Shown piece by piece: positions 24,385-34,211 of a DNA stretch of 64,000 nt. Origin of the DNA: Bacteriovorax sp. (GTDB taxonomy: Bacteria; Bdellovibrionota; Bacteriovoracia; Bacteriovoracales; Bacteriovoracaceae). Position 1 is the stretch's first letter. The number at the start of each line of letters is the position of its first letter. The notes beneath the pieces were generated by a model. The model did not search any database and was not told the DNA's origin. It was given only the letters and a program-made list of their open reading frames with translations. The translations under genes were made by a program, and so were the position numbers. The stretch spans positions 1-64,000 of the forward strand of contig JACMPM010000015.1 in NCBI GenBank assembly GCA_014377485.1. Reading direction: 5' to 3'.

Positions 24385-25977
24385 ATGTGCGGTTTCGTAG
24401 TTATCGAGGGGTCCTTCGATACGTCTGCAACTAATGATTTCAAACATGATTTTCAAAAACTAAACCACCGTGGTCCCGACGATCATCAACTCGTCCCTTT
24501 TTCCAAAGGTCTTATAGGCTTTCATCGTTTAGCGATCATGGATTTGTCCGATCATGGAAGACAGCCTTTTCATTCTCATTTATCTAATTTACTAGTCTGT
24601 AATGGCGAAATTTATAATTACCCCGCTTTGAAGAAAGAATGCACTAAACACACTTTCGTATCCGCCTCTGATTGCGAAGTTCTTCTTCCTCTTTACGAGC
24701 AATGGGGATTAAAAAAAATGGTGGAGAGCCTCGATGCCGAGTACGCTCTAGTCATCTGGGATAATAAATTAGGTAAATTGGTTGCGGCCCGCGACCCAAT
24801 GGGAATTCGCCCACTTTTTTATGGAAAAACTATAAACGGAGGCATCGCTTTTAGTTCTGAAGTTAAAGCACTTCTGGATTTTTGCAATGAGATATTACCT
24901 TTTCCTCCTGGGCATTATTTTGATGGCGATCAATTTCATTCTTATTTAGATCTGGGACATGTTGAAAAGTTCCACGAACTCCCTCAAAAAGAAATTTTAA
25001 GAGGAATCAATACTCGTTTAGTTAGTGCCATTAAAAAAAGATTGCAATCAGATGCTGAAGTGGGATTTCTTTTAAGCGGCGGTCTCGATTCAAGTCTGGT
25101 CTGCGCCATCGCTCAAAATTTAAAACCAAAAAAAGCTATTCGCACTTTTTCAATTGGAATGACCGACGATGCGATTGATTCGAAATATGCACAGGACGTA
25201 GCGACTTTTATTGGCTGTGATCACACCAACGTCGTAATGACCACGAAAGAGGTTTTAGACGCTCTCAAAGAAGTTATTTACCATTTGGAGTCTTGGGATA
25301 TAACAACTGTGAGGGCTTCAATTGGAATGTATTTAGTTTGTAAATACATCCGCGAAAATACCAAAATTAAAGTTCTTCTATCTGGAGAAGTGAGTGATGA
25401 GCTTTTTGGTTACAAGTACACAGACTTTGCTCCGAATGCATCCGAGTTTCAAAAAGAATCACAGAAGCGCATTCGCGAACTCTATCTTTATGACGTGCTT
25501 CGGGCAGACCGTTGTATTTCGGCCCATTCAATAGAGGCTCGAGTTCCCTTTAGCGATAGCGATTTCGTTTCCTTCGTCATGGGCATTAACCCAGAATTAA
25601 AAATGAACACCACAGGAATGGGAAAATTTCTATTAAGAGAGGCTTTTAAAGCAGATAATATTCTTCCAGATCATATCTTATGGCGCGAAAAAGCAGCCTT
25701 CTCCGATGCCGTAGGACACAGTATGGTTGATGAGCTAAAAGCAGAAGCCGAACGATCTTATAGCGACGAAGATGTGAAAAATGCGGCCCAAAAATATCCC
25801 TACAAAACTCCTTTCACTAAAGAGTCTCTTATGTACCGAGACATCTTCGAGAGTTTTTACCCTAATAGAGCTGAACTAATAGCTGACTACTGGATGCCAA
25901 ACTCGTCTTGGGATAATTGCAAAGTATCCGATCCCAGTGCCAGGGCACTTCCTAACTATGGAAAAAGCGGCGCATGA
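24385..25977 (+). CDS. asnB: Asparagine synthase (glutamine-hydrolysing)
   Basis: A 530-residue enzyme. I start it at the ATG at 24385 because the catalytic Cys must follow the initiator Met (MCGFVVIEG); an in-frame ATG lies six codons upstream. The N-terminal glutaminase domain includes LNHRGPDDH and FHRLAIMDLSDHGRQP with CNGEIYN. The synthetase domain has the ATP-binding SGGLDSS (about 231-237) and LSGEVSDELFGY. It forms asparagine from aspartate, glutamine and ATP. Its stop overlaps the start of the next gene by 4 bp (ATGA). Confidence 0.95.
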   Translation: MCGFVVIEGSFDTSATNDFKHDFQKLNHRGPDDHQLVPFSKGLIGFHRLAIMDLSDHGRQPFHSHLSNLLVCNGEIYNYPALKKECTKHTFVSASDCEVLLPLYEQWGLKKMVESLDAEYALVIWDNKLGKLVAARDPMGIRPLFYGKTINGGIAFSSEVKALLDFCNEILPFPPGHYFDGDQFHSYLDLGHVEKFHELPQKEILRGINTRLVSAIKKRLQSDAEVGFLLSGGLDSSLVCAIAQNLKPKKAIRTFSIGMTDDAIDSKYAQDVATFIGCDHTNVVMTTKEVLDALKEVIYHLESWDITTVRASIGMYLVCKYIRENTKIKVLLSGEVSDELFGYKYTDFAPNASEFQKESQKRIRELYLYDVLRADRCISAHSIEARVPFSDSDFVSFVMGINPELKMNTTGMGKFLLREAFKADNILPDHILWREKAAFSDAVGHSMVDELKAEAERSYSDEDVKNAAQKYPYKTPFTKESLMYRDIFESFYPNRAELIADYWMPNSSWDNCKVSDPSARALPNYGKSGA

Positions 25978-26612
25978 GCTACAAGACTGTTTTTGAAAAT
26001 GCTCATTTCATCATTGTAGATAAAGCTCCCAATGTTTTAAGTGTTCCTTCTCGCTTAGGGAAAGAGGATCCCAGGGCCTGTTTAGGTCATATACTGCAAC
26101 AAGATTTAGGGAAAATCATTTTTCCAGTACATCGTCTAGACTATGAAGTCCAAGGTTTAATTATCTACGCTTTAACTCCGGAAGCTCAACGGGCCGGAAA
26201 CGCTTGGTTTGAAAATAAAACGATTCAGAAAATTTATTGTGCCATCTCGAAATCGAGTGGAGCATTTGTTGTCGGTGAAACTTATGAGTGGAAGTCTAAG
26301 CTATTGCGAGGAAAAAAACGTGCCTATGAAGCCTCTCATGGCAAAGACAGTTTAACTCGGGCAAAGTTAATTTCAATAGATGAAAAAGGTTTTTCTCATT
26401 GGGAACTCATGCCTATAACCGGGCGGCCTCACCAGCTTCGTTATGAACTTTTTCGTCACGAAGAAGTGATTGTTGGTGACTCACTTTATGGATCAATTGA
26501 AAAATTTTTTGAAGACGGAATTGCTCTGCGAGCGTATGAAATTGATTTTTCCAAAATAAAAAATCGCGAATTATTTTCTCTTCCAGAAAATATTTTTTCA
26601 AAAAAAATTTAA
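25974..26612 (+). CDS. RluA-family pseudouridine synthase
   Basis: A 212-residue catalytic domain. It begins YKTVFENAHFIIVDKAPNVL and has the active-site motif PVHRLDYEVQGLIIYA (catalytic D56), then the KIYCAI and ITGRPHQLRYEL blocks. There is no S4 RNA-binding domain, as in short RluA-type enzymes that modify uridine in rRNA or tRNA. The family's usual T/S-S-G after HRLD is replaced by EVQG. It is translationally coupled to asnB. The target position cannot be assigned. Confidence 0.88.
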   Translation: MSYKTVFENAHFIIVDKAPNVLSVPSRLGKEDPRACLGHILQQDLGKIIFPVHRLDYEVQGLIIYALTPEAQRAGNAWFENKTIQKIYCAISKSSGAFVVGETYEWKSKLLRGKKRAYEASHGKDSLTRAKLISIDEKGFSHWELMPITGRPHQLRYELFRHEEVIVGDSLYGSIEKFFEDGIALRAYEIDFSKIKNRELFSLPENIFSKKI

Positions 26613-26686
26613 AAGATTTGCCATCGTCTTACCTTTATCTTTATACTAATTCTACTAGGGTATTTTTTTTACTATGAGGGTGAAAA

Positions 26687-27085
26687 ATGGCAAACGTGAA
26701 ATGCTTTTTTAAAAAGCAGTTTTCCTTTCTGGTTATCTTGATCGCTGTTTACGGGGCATTTTCTTTAGAAGCTAAAGCAGATACAAATCCGCAAATGATC
26801 AATCTTAATATGCAGTTTAAGGCGAAAAACAAAACATTGAAATCTGATCTTGCAATGCCATTTTATCAAACGGCAGAGCTTGAAAAACGTTTTGATAACA
26901 AAAATGTTTTAATTGAAGTTAATCCCCGCCGCGGGAAAAACAGCAATGAAGTTGCAATTGAAATGAGATTTTATAAATCTAGTGGCGCAAAAGCTTTTGC
27001 TAAAAAAGAAATAATTGCAAAATTAGGTGAAGAATCCAAAATTACAATAAAAGGCATGACTATTAAAGTGACGCCTATTTTCTAA
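26687..27085 (+). CDS. Secreted protein of unknown function
   Basis: A 132-residue protein with a basic N-terminus and hydrophobic helix (about 12-27), then EAKA as a likely signal-peptidase site. The mature part, about 100 residues, is Lys/Asn-rich with predicted beta strands and no cysteine. GAGGG lies upstream of the ATG. It is transcribed alone, 74 bp after the pseudouridine synthase, and converges with the DUF155 gene. No family recognised. Confidence 0.6.
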   Translation: MANVKCFFKKQFSFLVILIAVYGAFSLEAKADTNPQMINLNMQFKAKNKTLKSDLAMPFYQTAELEKRFDNKNVLIEVNPRRGKNSNEVAIEMRFYKSSGAKAFAKKEIIAKLGEESKITIKGMTIKVTPIF

Positions 27086-27098
27086 TACACCTATGGTT

Positions 27099-28232
27099 TT
27101 ATTTAAATAATTTTTGAATATGCTCAAACAGCGGAATAAGCTCTAAGCTAATTAGAGCAATAACTGTAAGTTCGAGCATATGACTTCTTCGGTGATTAAT
27201 ATTATCGAGAAGGAGTTTAGAAATTTCCGCTAAATTTTCAAGTTTATTATCAATACTGATCTGCCAATCAGCAAATCTAAATTTCTTAGAGGCCATTCTA
27301 AAAACTACCGAATGGTAAAGATCTCCAATAACTTTTAAGGAATTTTCAACTGTTTCTACGATCTCGGCGATTTCAATATAATGCTGACCTGCTTCGAGCG
27401 CTAAGTCTGTATAGCGAGTTGAAAAAATACTCATTTCCTTTAATTCAATCGCCGAATAAATTTCGCGCAATTTTTTATCTAATAAATCGTCGTAATAACG
27501 CACCTCTAACAATTGGTTCAAGGCAAATTCTATTACATCAGGGATATCGAGTGAACCGCTTGGCTCGATAATAAAAGCTGAGTTCCAGTCGATAACGGCC
27601 AGATCATTTTTGTAATATTGTAATTTGGTTTCGTATAAGCGCGTGTAAATCTGAGGTGATAAAGTGTATTTCTCTTCAGTCAAAATAAGAGCAGCTATAT
27701 CTTCTTGTTCTAAAATGAGTGAAGCATCGGCATAATCCTCAGCAAATTTTTCTATAAAATAAAGAATAAAATCTTCGTTTACTTCAGAGTCTTTTATTTC
27801 ATTAATTTTTCCAATGGCCTCATGAATTTGATGACTGAGTTCAAGTGCGCGAGCACGGGCATACATATCGAGATCTTCGTAGTCTTGAATTAATTCTGAT
27901 AGTACTCGGAGTTGATCAATGGTCGTCCCTTCTGGAATCAAATACTCAAAAGTAATAGAAAGAGTACCGAAGTCCCAAAGTTTAGCGCTGATCTCGCAAG
28001 TAAACTCTCGTCCCTGATCAGAGTAAGAATGGCCACCAAGCATAATACTTAATGGGTCATTGGAAACAATAACCGCCTGGCGGTTTATTTTTTTTAAACG
28101 AAATTTTGACCTTGAAGTCGAAGCAATTGCCAATATTTTCTCGGCTTTTTCCAAATCAACTTCTTCCCCGATATCATAGACTCGGTAGACAAGAATTCGG
28201 CCTTTAGTAATTGTATTTGGTATTGCAGTCAT
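27099..28232 (-). CDS. RMD1/YagE family protein (DUF155)
   Basis: A 377-residue protein. The N-terminal part carries FTCEISAKLWDFGTLSITFEY, and the central DUF155 region shows IEPSGSLDIPDVIEFALNQL, LEVRYYDDLLD and LREIYSAIELKE. The C-terminus has HRRSHMLELTVIALISLELI, the usual hydrophobic anchor that follows the conserved block. Family members are best known from yeast mitochondria (sporulation and translation-related); the bacterial role is not settled. Probably an inner-membrane protein facing the cytoplasm. Divergent from sufE. Confidence 0.82.
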   Translation of the reverse strand: MTAIPNTITKGRILVYRVYDIGEEVDLEKAEKILAIASTSRSKFRLKKINRQAVIVSNDPLSIMLGGHSYSDQGREFTCEISAKLWDFGTLSITFEYLIPEGTTIDQLRVLSELIQDYEDLDMYARARALELSHQIHEAIGKINEIKDSEVNEDFILYFIEKFAEDYADASLILEQEDIAALILTEEKYTLSPQIYTRLYETKLQYYKNDLAVIDWNSAFIIEPSGSLDIPDVIEFALNQLLEVRYYDDLLDKKLREIYSAIELKEMSIFSTRYTDLALEAGQHYIEIAEIVETVENSLKVIGDLYHSVVFRMASKKFRFADWQISIDNKLENLAEISKLLLDNINHRRSHMLELTVIALISLELIPLFEHIQKLFK

Positions 28233-28376
28233 GGATTAATTCTAACATATTCAGAAAGTTTCTTGAATGTGAGAAATTTGTGACCTTTTAAGTCTTAATT
28301 TTGTTCACTTTTAATGATATAGTTGTATATAAGAATCAGGTAATAATCTTCGAATTTACAAATTTTGTGAGAAAAA

Positions 28377-28802
28377 ATGATCAATCAAAGAATTGAAAAA
28401 CTAAAAAGCGATTTCAAAAATTTTGGTGAATGGGAAGCTCGTTATAAGCATCTAATCGATCTCGGTAAAAAAATGCCGCCGATGAAAGAAGAATTTAAGA
28501 CTGAAGAAAATAAAGTTAAAGGCTGTCAGTCCCAAGTTTGGCTTCATGCTGAGCTAATTGGAGATAAGGTTCATTTTAGTGCAGACAGTGATGCTTCTAT
28601 CGTTAAAGGGATCGTGGCCCTTTTGGTATTTGTTTATTCTGGTTCAACACCTGACGAGATTCTTATGACCAAACCAACTTTTTTGGAAGACATTGGTCTT
28701 CGCGAACATCTCTCAATGAGTAGGGCCAATGGTCTTACTTCAATGGTTAAGCAAATTTCTTTTTATGCCATGGCCTTTAAAGCAAAACTCCAAATGATCT
28801 AA
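28377..28802 (+). CDS. sufE: SufE-family sulfur acceptor protein
   Basis: A 141-residue protein of normal SufE length. Key blocks are WEARYKHLIDLGKKMP, KVKGCQSQVWL with the sulfur-accepting C50, and IVKGIVALLVFVYSGSTPDEI. SufE takes persulfide sulfur from a SufS-type cysteine desulfurase and passes it to Fe-S cluster assembly. No suf genes lie next to it. It is 15 bp upstream of hemB, so the two are probably cotranscribed, which links Fe-S and haem synthesis. Confidence 0.92.
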   Translation: MINQRIEKLKSDFKNFGEWEARYKHLIDLGKKMPPMKEEFKTEENKVKGCQSQVWLHAELIGDKVHFSADSDASIVKGIVALLVFVYSGSTPDEILMTKPTFLEDIGLREHLSMSRANGLTSMVKQISFYAMAFKAKLQMI

Positions 28803-28817
28803 CACTAAGAGGATTCA

Positions 28818-29804
28818 ATGTTAAATATTTCACGCCCAAGAAGAAACCGTCAAACTCCGGCCATCAGAAATTTAATCCGCGAGACTCATCTTTCAACTCA
28901 CGATTTAATTGCACCATTATTTGTAATTGAAGGAAAAAATATTTCTGAACCCATTGCTTCTATGCCAGGAATTTCCAGGCTATCAATAGATCTTTTAGTT
29001 CGCGAGTGCAAAGAGCTCTACGACCTTGGTATTCCTTGTGTTTCTTTATTTCCAGCGATTGATAATAAATTAAAAGATCAAAAGGCAAGCGAAGCTTATA
29101 ACCCCAATGGACTTTATCAACGGGCCATCCGCGAAATAAAAAACGCACTTCCAGATTTATTAGTAATGACTGATGTCGCTCTTGATCCTTATTCAAGCGA
29201 TGGTCATGATGGCCTTGTCGATCCAAGAAATGGTGAAATCTTAAACGATGCTACGCTAGAAGTTCTAGCTAAGATGTCTATTGTCCAGGCAAAATCGGGA
29301 TCAGATATTGTGGGCCCATCAGATATGATGGATGGCCGGGTTGGATTTATCAGAGACGCCCTTGATGAAGAAAATTTAGCTAATGTAGCAATCATGTCTT
29401 ACGCTGCAAAATATGCTTCAGCTTTTTATGGGCCTTTTAGAGATGCTCTGGGATCTGCTCCAAAAAAAGGTGATAAAAAATCTTATCAAATGGATTACGC
29501 CAATGTTCGCGAGGCCCTTCGTGAAGCTTATCTCGATGAATCAGAAGGCGCAGATATTTTAATGGTTAAGCCGGGACTTCCATACTTGGATGTAATCAAA
29601 ACTCTTCGCGACAACACCACTCTTCCACTTGCTGCCTATAACGTAAGTGGAGAGTACGCTATGGTTAAAGCTGCTGCTGAGAAAGGTTGGATTGACAATG
29701 ATTCAGTGATGATCGAAATGCTCTGGAGCTTCAAGCGCGCAGGCTCAGATATGATCCTTACTTATTTTGCTAAAGAAGCTGGCCGTTTGCTCCAAAAACA
29801 CTAA
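28818..29804 (+). CDS. hemB: Delta-aminolevulinic acid dehydratase (porphobilinogen synthase)
   Basis: A 328-residue enzyme that joins two 5-aminolevulinate molecules into porphobilinogen in haem synthesis. Schiff-base lysines are K198 (SYAAKYASAFYGPFR) and K251 (MVKPGLPYLD). The metal region reads TDVALDPYSSDGHDG, where the three cysteines of the zinc enzymes are replaced, so this is the Asp-rich magnesium-type form. GAGG lies upstream. It probably shares an operon with sufE. Confidence 0.97.
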   Translation: MLNISRPRRNRQTPAIRNLIRETHLSTHDLIAPLFVIEGKNISEPIASMPGISRLSIDLLVRECKELYDLGIPCVSLFPAIDNKLKDQKASEAYNPNGLYQRAIREIKNALPDLLVMTDVALDPYSSDGHDGLVDPRNGEILNDATLEVLAKMSIVQAKSGSDIVGPSDMMDGRVGFIRDALDEENLANVAIMSYAAKYASAFYGPFRDALGSAPKKGDKKSYQMDYANVREALREAYLDESEGADILMVKPGLPYLDVIKTLRDNTTLPLAAYNVSGEYAMVKAAAEKGWIDNDSVMIEMLWSFKRAGSDMILTYFAKEAGRLLQKH

Positions 29805-29832
29805 TTAGGTTTCATGAGACATAAGGGAAGCT

Positions 29833-30765
29833 TTAAAGCCCGGGAACTTTGGTAATTCTCATTACTTTTTCAAAAGTGTTGAGGTACGAGTCTGACAGGT
29901 GACGAGACTCCATACATTGAGTGTCGTAATTAAAGATAAAATCTTCGGCCCCTTGAACTAATATACCTTCAACTTTTCCCGTATTTTTATTAAAGACTGG
30001 AGACCCTGAATTTCCACCATAAGCGTCCAGGTTGGCCGTGAAGTAATTTGCACGAAGAAGCCATGAGCGAAATTTTGTCTCACGTTCATTTTCATTCATA
30101 CGAGAAACTCTCGCTCCATCGGTGATCTTCATTGGAAGTCCCAATGGGTGACCAATGACGACAAGGGGAGTATTGAGATTGACTCGTCCAAGTTTTCTAT
30201 GAGTTAGTGGTTTGCGGTCAAGAACATCGCGATCGAGTTCAATTACAGCATAATCTTCAACAACTTTTTCGGTATAAACATATTTTTGAGCGATAATTCT
30301 TTTACAATTATAGACATTGCTCTTTTTAAATTGAGTAGTCCCTTCTCTGAAATCAAATACCCATTGGTTTGTTGAACATTCTGAAACATTGGACATACAG
30401 TGCCCAGCAGTTACTAATTTATTTGGAGCAATTAAAAATCCAGAGCAATCTCCAACGCTGTACTGTTCGATGAATCTTTCTGTCGAACAGATTTGCGGAA
30501 TAACATTTTTTAATTTTTTAAAGGGAAAATTCAGAAGTGTAGAGTCTTCACGGCTCTCGGATAATCGTTTACTAGGAACACGTAGTGCGACGGAGCGGGA
30601 CTTTTCTATAAAATCGTGATCGGAATAGTCTTCAACTTCATAACGGTCATCTTTACCATAGATTAAATCAGTGTTTTCAAAATCAAAAGTACGAGCTTGT
30701 ACTTTTAAATTAACAGCAAACAGCATAGTTATAAGTGTAACTGCCTTAGTCACTGACATAGTCAT
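29833..30765 (-). CDS. Secreted trypsin-like serine protease (S1/V8 type)
   Basis: A 310-residue protein from the ATG at 30765, which has GGGGGA upstream; the longer frame start at 30813 lies before the RBS. A signal peptide (to about KVQA) and a propeptide-like charged region precede the catalytic domain. The triad motifs are VTAGHC (His), EDYAVIELDR (Asp) and YGGNSGSPVF (Ser). The GNSGSP form and the short length resemble V8-like glutamyl endopeptidases. It contains several cysteines, including CSTERF, DCSG and C near the end. Exported; might act on envelope or prey proteins. Confidence 0.87.
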   Translation of the reverse strand: MTMSVTKAVTLITMLFAVNLKVQARTFDFENTDLIYGKDDRYEVEDYSDHDFIEKSRSVALRVPSKRLSESREDSTLLNFPFKKLKNVIPQICSTERFIEQYSVGDCSGFLIAPNKLVTAGHCMSNVSECSTNQWVFDFREGTTQFKKSNVYNCKRIIAQKYVYTEKVVEDYAVIELDRDVLDRKPLTHRKLGRVNLNTPLVVIGHPLGLPMKITDGARVSRMNENERETKFRSWLLRANYFTANLDAYGGNSGSPVFNKNTGKVEGILVQGAEDFIFNYDTQCMESRHLSDSYLNTFEKVMRITKVPGL

Positions 30766-30942
30766 AATAAAATCCCCCAAAATTGCGAAAGAAAAGGCCC
30801 CCCACACAGGCATATAAGTAAATACAATTAGCTTTTAACTATGGGAAGTCAGTTTGAAAAAATTACCTTGTTTTCACTTAAACTCTCTGCTTTTTGCATG
30901 TTATAATTGCCCTGAATTTATAGTGTTTGTACTGGAGCCTAT

Positions 30943-31797
30943 ATGCTGAATGTTTCTTTAAAAGTTTTCCAACATAAGTCCCAATTTGAATCTATCTGCT
31001 CGATCGAGAGATCGGCAGTGGAAGTCTTTTTTAACGATTCTCTCGATTTGATTTTTCCAGGAATGCTTAGGAAAAAATTTCAAAATTTAGAGGAGTTAAA
31101 CTCATTAATGGGCATGCATTTAAAAGATCTGGAAAGACTTTTAAGTCAGGTATTTATAGTTGGAATAACGGCCACAAGTATTATCGAAGATTACAGCAAT
31201 CAAATTATTCCAATGAGTATAGAAATTGAAAAAGATGCCAAAGCTTTGCTCTTAGGGGACCCCGCCGCAAAGGATTTAATTGAAGTTATTCTTTGTTATC
31301 CGGGGTTGTTTGCGATTGCAGCTTATAGGCTAGCTCATTTTTTTAATAGCCGAAAAGTTTTGATAATTCCCCGCCTCATAAGTGAGATAGCTCATGAAAA
31401 AACAGGAATAGATATTCACCCCGGTGCAGTTATTGGTGAGTCTTTTTTTATTGATCACGGAACAGGGGTTGTGATTGGAGAGACTGCCGTGATCGGCAAT
31501 AATGTTAAAATTTATCAAGGTGTTACTCTTGGAGCTTTGAGTGTTGATAAGAATTTAGCGGAAACTAAAAGACATCCGACTATTAAAGATCATTGTGTAA
31601 TTTACTCTCATGCGACCATCCTCGGGGGAGAAACTATCATTGGTGAAAACAGTGTTATAGGCGGTAACGTATGGATGACCAAAAGTGTGCCGGCCCATTC
31701 AATGGTTTATCATAAAAGTGAAGTCAAATTAGATCGTGTTGATCAAAATATTATATTAGATATAAACAAGCAGGAGGAACTTACTTATGAAATATAA
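30943..31797 (+). CDS. cysE: Serine O-acetyltransferase
   Basis: A 284-residue enzyme that makes O-acetylserine from serine and acetyl-CoA, the first step of cysteine synthesis. The C-terminal hexapeptide-repeat helix includes [20 protein letters not shown], with the catalytic DH pair, and [20 protein letters not shown], then [20 protein letters not shown]. The N-terminal 130 residues are longer than usual in short CysE forms and resemble the extended (EpsC) type. It overlaps cysK by 11 bp. Confidence 0.93.
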   Translation: MLNVSLKVFQHKSQFESICSIERSAVEVFFNDSLDLIFPGMLRKKFQNLEELNSLMGMHLKDLERLLSQVFIVGITATSIIEDYSNQIIPMSIEIEKDAKALLLGDPAAKDLIEVILCYPGLFAIAAYRLAHFFNSRKVLIIPRLISEIAHEKTGIDIHPGAVIGESFFIDHGTGVVIGETAVIGNNVKIYQGVTLGALSVDKNLAETKRHPTIKDHCVIYSHATILGGETIIGENSVIGGNVWMTKSVPAHSMVYHKSEVKLDRVDQNIILDINKQEELTYEI

Positions 31798-32710
31798 AAA
31801 TATATTAGACACTATCGGACGGACTCCAACTGTTAAAATCAATAATCTTTTTCCCGAAGCTAATAAAAAAAATATTGAGATTTATTTGAAACTAGAAAGA
31901 AGCAATCCAGGTGGTTCAATAAAAGATCGAATTGCATTATCAATGGTTGAAGACGCAGAAAAAAAAGGGTTCCTTACAAAAGACACTTTGATTATTGAAC
32001 CAACGTCCGGGAATACAGGAGTTGGGCTTGCCATAGTGGCCGCGGTAAAGGGTTATCGTTTAATTCTTACAATGCCGGAGAGTATGAGTCTTGAGCGTCG
32101 TCGCTTATTAGCACTTTATGGAGCCCAGTTAGTTCTCACACCAAAAGAAAAAGGAATGAAAGGAGCAATTGAAAAGGCCCGTGAATTAGTGAGCGAAAAC
32201 ACTCATTCATGGATGCCGATGCAGTTTGAAAATATGGCCAATGTAGAAATTCATCGCCAAACAACAGCTAAAGAAATTGCAGAAGACTTTTCGGACGGTC
32301 TTGATTTTATCATTGCTGGTGTTGGAACTGGAGGGCATATTACTGGTTGTGCTGAAGTCTTGCTAAAAGCGTATCCCAAGTTAATTGTTTTAGCTGTAGA
32401 ACCAAAGGACTCAGCAGTGCTCTCTGGAGGCCCGGCAGGGCCGCACCCCATCCAGGGAATCGGAGCAGGTTTTGTCCCTGCAATCCTAAACCGCGAATTA
32501 ATAAACGGAATAATAACAATCACAAAAGACGAAGCATTTCAATACACACGTGATGCCGCTAAAAAAGAAGGTATTTTAATAGGAATTTCTAGCGGAGCTA
32601 ATCTCGCAGCTGTCGCTAAAAAAATAAATGAAATCCCTGATGGATCAAAAGTTCTCACTTTTTGCTACGACACCGGTGAGCGCTATCTTTCCATTGAAGG
32701 ACTTTTTTAG
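31787..32710 (+). CDS. cysK: Cysteine synthase A
   Basis: A 307-residue PLP enzyme that converts O-acetylserine and sulfide to cysteine. The PLP lysine K46 lies in [11 protein letters not shown]. The substrate loop is [12 protein letters not shown], the PLP phosphate loop is [10 protein letters not shown], and GISSGAN lies near the C-terminus. It starts inside the last codons of cysE with AGGAGG upstream, so the pair is translationally coupled and may form the cysteine synthase complex. Confidence 0.96.
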   Translation: MKYKNILDTIGRTPTVKINNLFPEANKKNIEIYLKLERSNPGGSIKDRIALSMVEDAEKKGFLTKDTLIIEPTSGNTGVGLAIVAAVKGYRLILTMPESMSLERRRLLALYGAQLVLTPKEKGMKGAIEKARELVSENTHSWMPMQFENMANVEIHRQTTAKEIAEDFSDGLDFIIAGVGTGGHITGCAEVLLKAYPKLIVLAVEPKDSAVLSGGPAGPHPIQGIGAGFVPAILNRELINGIITITKDEAFQYTRDAAKKEGILIGISSGANLAAVAKKINEIPDGSKVLTFCYDTGERYLSIEGLF

Positions 32711-32717
32711 TTTTAAA

Positions 32718-33914
32718 TTAAAACCAGAATGAGATACTCGAAAGCAATTGAAATGCTTCAGCGTTAGCATTAAAGACACCTTTAATAAAAGTTAAGTCTT
32801 TCACGCCATTTTTAGCTGCAATTTTTTTCTCGTATAAAACTCCAGTAGTAATGAATGAGCTTTTTGATAATTTATACTGACCACCAACTTCGATTTTATA
32901 ACTACTAGAGACAACTGTTTGTCCAGCTCTGTCGATTTTAGAGTCAGCAGCATAAGTTATTCCATCAACTGTAAAATTGGTATAAGTGTGTGCCTGATCT
33001 TTTACATGTAGGTATTCCAGGTTGGTTAGCACACTCCAGTATTCATCGAAGTGGTATTGAAGACCAGTTTGCAGAAAATATTCATTTTTTCTATAAGTTG
33101 TATATGCTTCGAATGGGGATTTACTGGTAAAACCATAAATGGCATCAACCCAGAATTCCCAAACTGTAGAATCAAGAGTTGCTCCAAAATCGATTGCATA
33201 ACTTGCTTTATCTTGAAGTTTATTCTTGAAATATGCTTGTCCTGTGGTGAAGGTCCAATCTTGAGTTTTATAAAATTCAAATTTATTGGCAAGTCCTAAT
33301 TGTTTTTGAGTAGTGAATGCTGGAACAGCTTTTGTTTCGTAGGCGGTAATAAATTTTGGACTTATTGTTGTACCAGCGCCACTTGCCGAAAATTTAGGAT
33401 TTCCTTTTTCATCAAATTGGATTTCCTGACTATCACCCCAGATAGTAAAAGTATTTGTAAAACCAAGTCCTTTATTTCCGTAAGCAAAACTAACAAGGGC
33501 CTTATTGCTAATTTTTCTCCAACTGTTTTCACTTTCTAAAACAGTCCCGCCATCTTGATAAGTGTTTTCAATTACACCCCAATGTAGATTCTGGAATTTA
33601 ACAACACCTTTTCCAAGGGTTATTTTCCAATTTTTAAATCCTCTATAAGTCGCATAGGCTTCCTCAAAAAGATTATTTTGAACTGACAAGTTCCCATCGA
33701 TATTTAATTTTATCGCAGCAGTCATATCATCTTGTTCAGCAAATATTTTTAAATCGAGTACACCAATTCCAACATCGAGTGAGTCTTTTGTTCTTTGAAT
33801 TTTTTTGTAGTTGAAAGCATCAAGAGCGATGAAGCCTTTAACAGCTGCATCTAATGAGTAAGAGAGATTAGGCGTAAGAGTAACAACCAAAAGTGTGAAA
33901 ATGAACTTTCTCAT
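32718..33914 (-). CDS. Outer-membrane beta-barrel (porin-like) protein
   Basis: A 398-residue protein with a signal peptide (1-20, ending SYS) and repeated amphipathic strands. It ends in SISFWF; the terminal aromatic is typical of BAM-inserted barrels. Alternating Tyr/Phe-rich strands such as NWKITLGKGVVKF and SSYKIEVGGQYKL recur through the chain, with few long loops, consistent with a 14- to 18-strand porin. Substrate unknown. Transcribed alone, converging with cysK. Confidence 0.75.
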   Translation of the reverse strand: MRKFIFTLLVVTLTPNLSYSLDAAVKGFIALDAFNYKKIQRTKDSLDVGIGVLDLKIFAEQDDMTAAIKLNIDGNLSVQNNLFEEAYATYRGFKNWKITLGKGVVKFQNLHWGVIENTYQDGGTVLESENSWRKISNKALVSFAYGNKGLGFTNTFTIWGDSQEIQFDEKGNPKFSASGAGTTISPKFITAYETKAVPAFTTQKQLGLANKFEFYKTQDWTFTTGQAYFKNKLQDKASYAIDFGATLDSTVWEFWVDAIYGFTSKSPFEAYTTYRKNEYFLQTGLQYHFDEYWSVLTNLEYLHVKDQAHTYTNFTVDGITYAADSKIDRAGQTVVSSSYKIEVGGQYKLSKSSFITTGVLYEKKIAAKNGVKDLTFIKGVFNANAEAFQLLSSISFWF

Positions 33915-33948
33915 GAATCCCCCAAAAATGTCTAATGGGGGTTATGTA

Positions 33949-34143
33949 TCACTTGTCCGATTCTTTTTCTATACACTTTTCTACAGAATCAAAATAAGAT
34001 TGGTACTCACCCTTAACAGAATCCCAACATGACTGCTTTGATTGTGTTGCTATTGCACGATCTTGAGGTTTTTGGTGTGAACATGACACCAGTAAAGTCG
34101 TCAAAGTAAGAGTAAACAAGGGAAGTTTGATTAGTTTTTTCAT
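33949..34143 (-). CDS. Small lipoprotein
   Basis: A 64-residue protein. The N-terminus ends in the lipobox LVSC (Cys21), followed by SHQKPQDRAI and a short polar tail with two cysteines (QSCWDSV and EKCIEKE). No family recognised. Its RBS AGGAGA lies inside one arm of an inverted repeat (34149-34189) that could fold in the mRNA and control its translation. It sits 68 bp after another small lipoprotein gene and may share its transcript. Confidence 0.65.
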   Translation of the reverse strand: MKKLIKLPLFTLTLTTLLVSCSHQKPQDRAIATQSKQSCWDSVKGEYQSYFDSVEKCIEKESDK

Positions 34144-34148
34144 TAGAG

Positions 34149-34189
34149 TCTCCTCAGATCAATTTTAGAGTAAAAAAGGACTGAGGAGA
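34149..34189 (-). promoter_or_regulatory. Hairpin covering the RBS of a lipoprotein gene
   Basis: TCTCCTCAG and CTGAGGAGA are perfect 9-base complements separated by 23 bases. On the minus strand the second arm contains AGGAGA, the ribosome-binding site of the small lipoprotein at 33949-34143, and its start follows six bases later. Folding would hide the RBS. The first arm is not followed by a U-tract directly, so simple termination is less likely. Confidence 0.5.
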
Positions 34190-34211
34190 AGATAAGCGTT
34201 TTTGCCGATTA

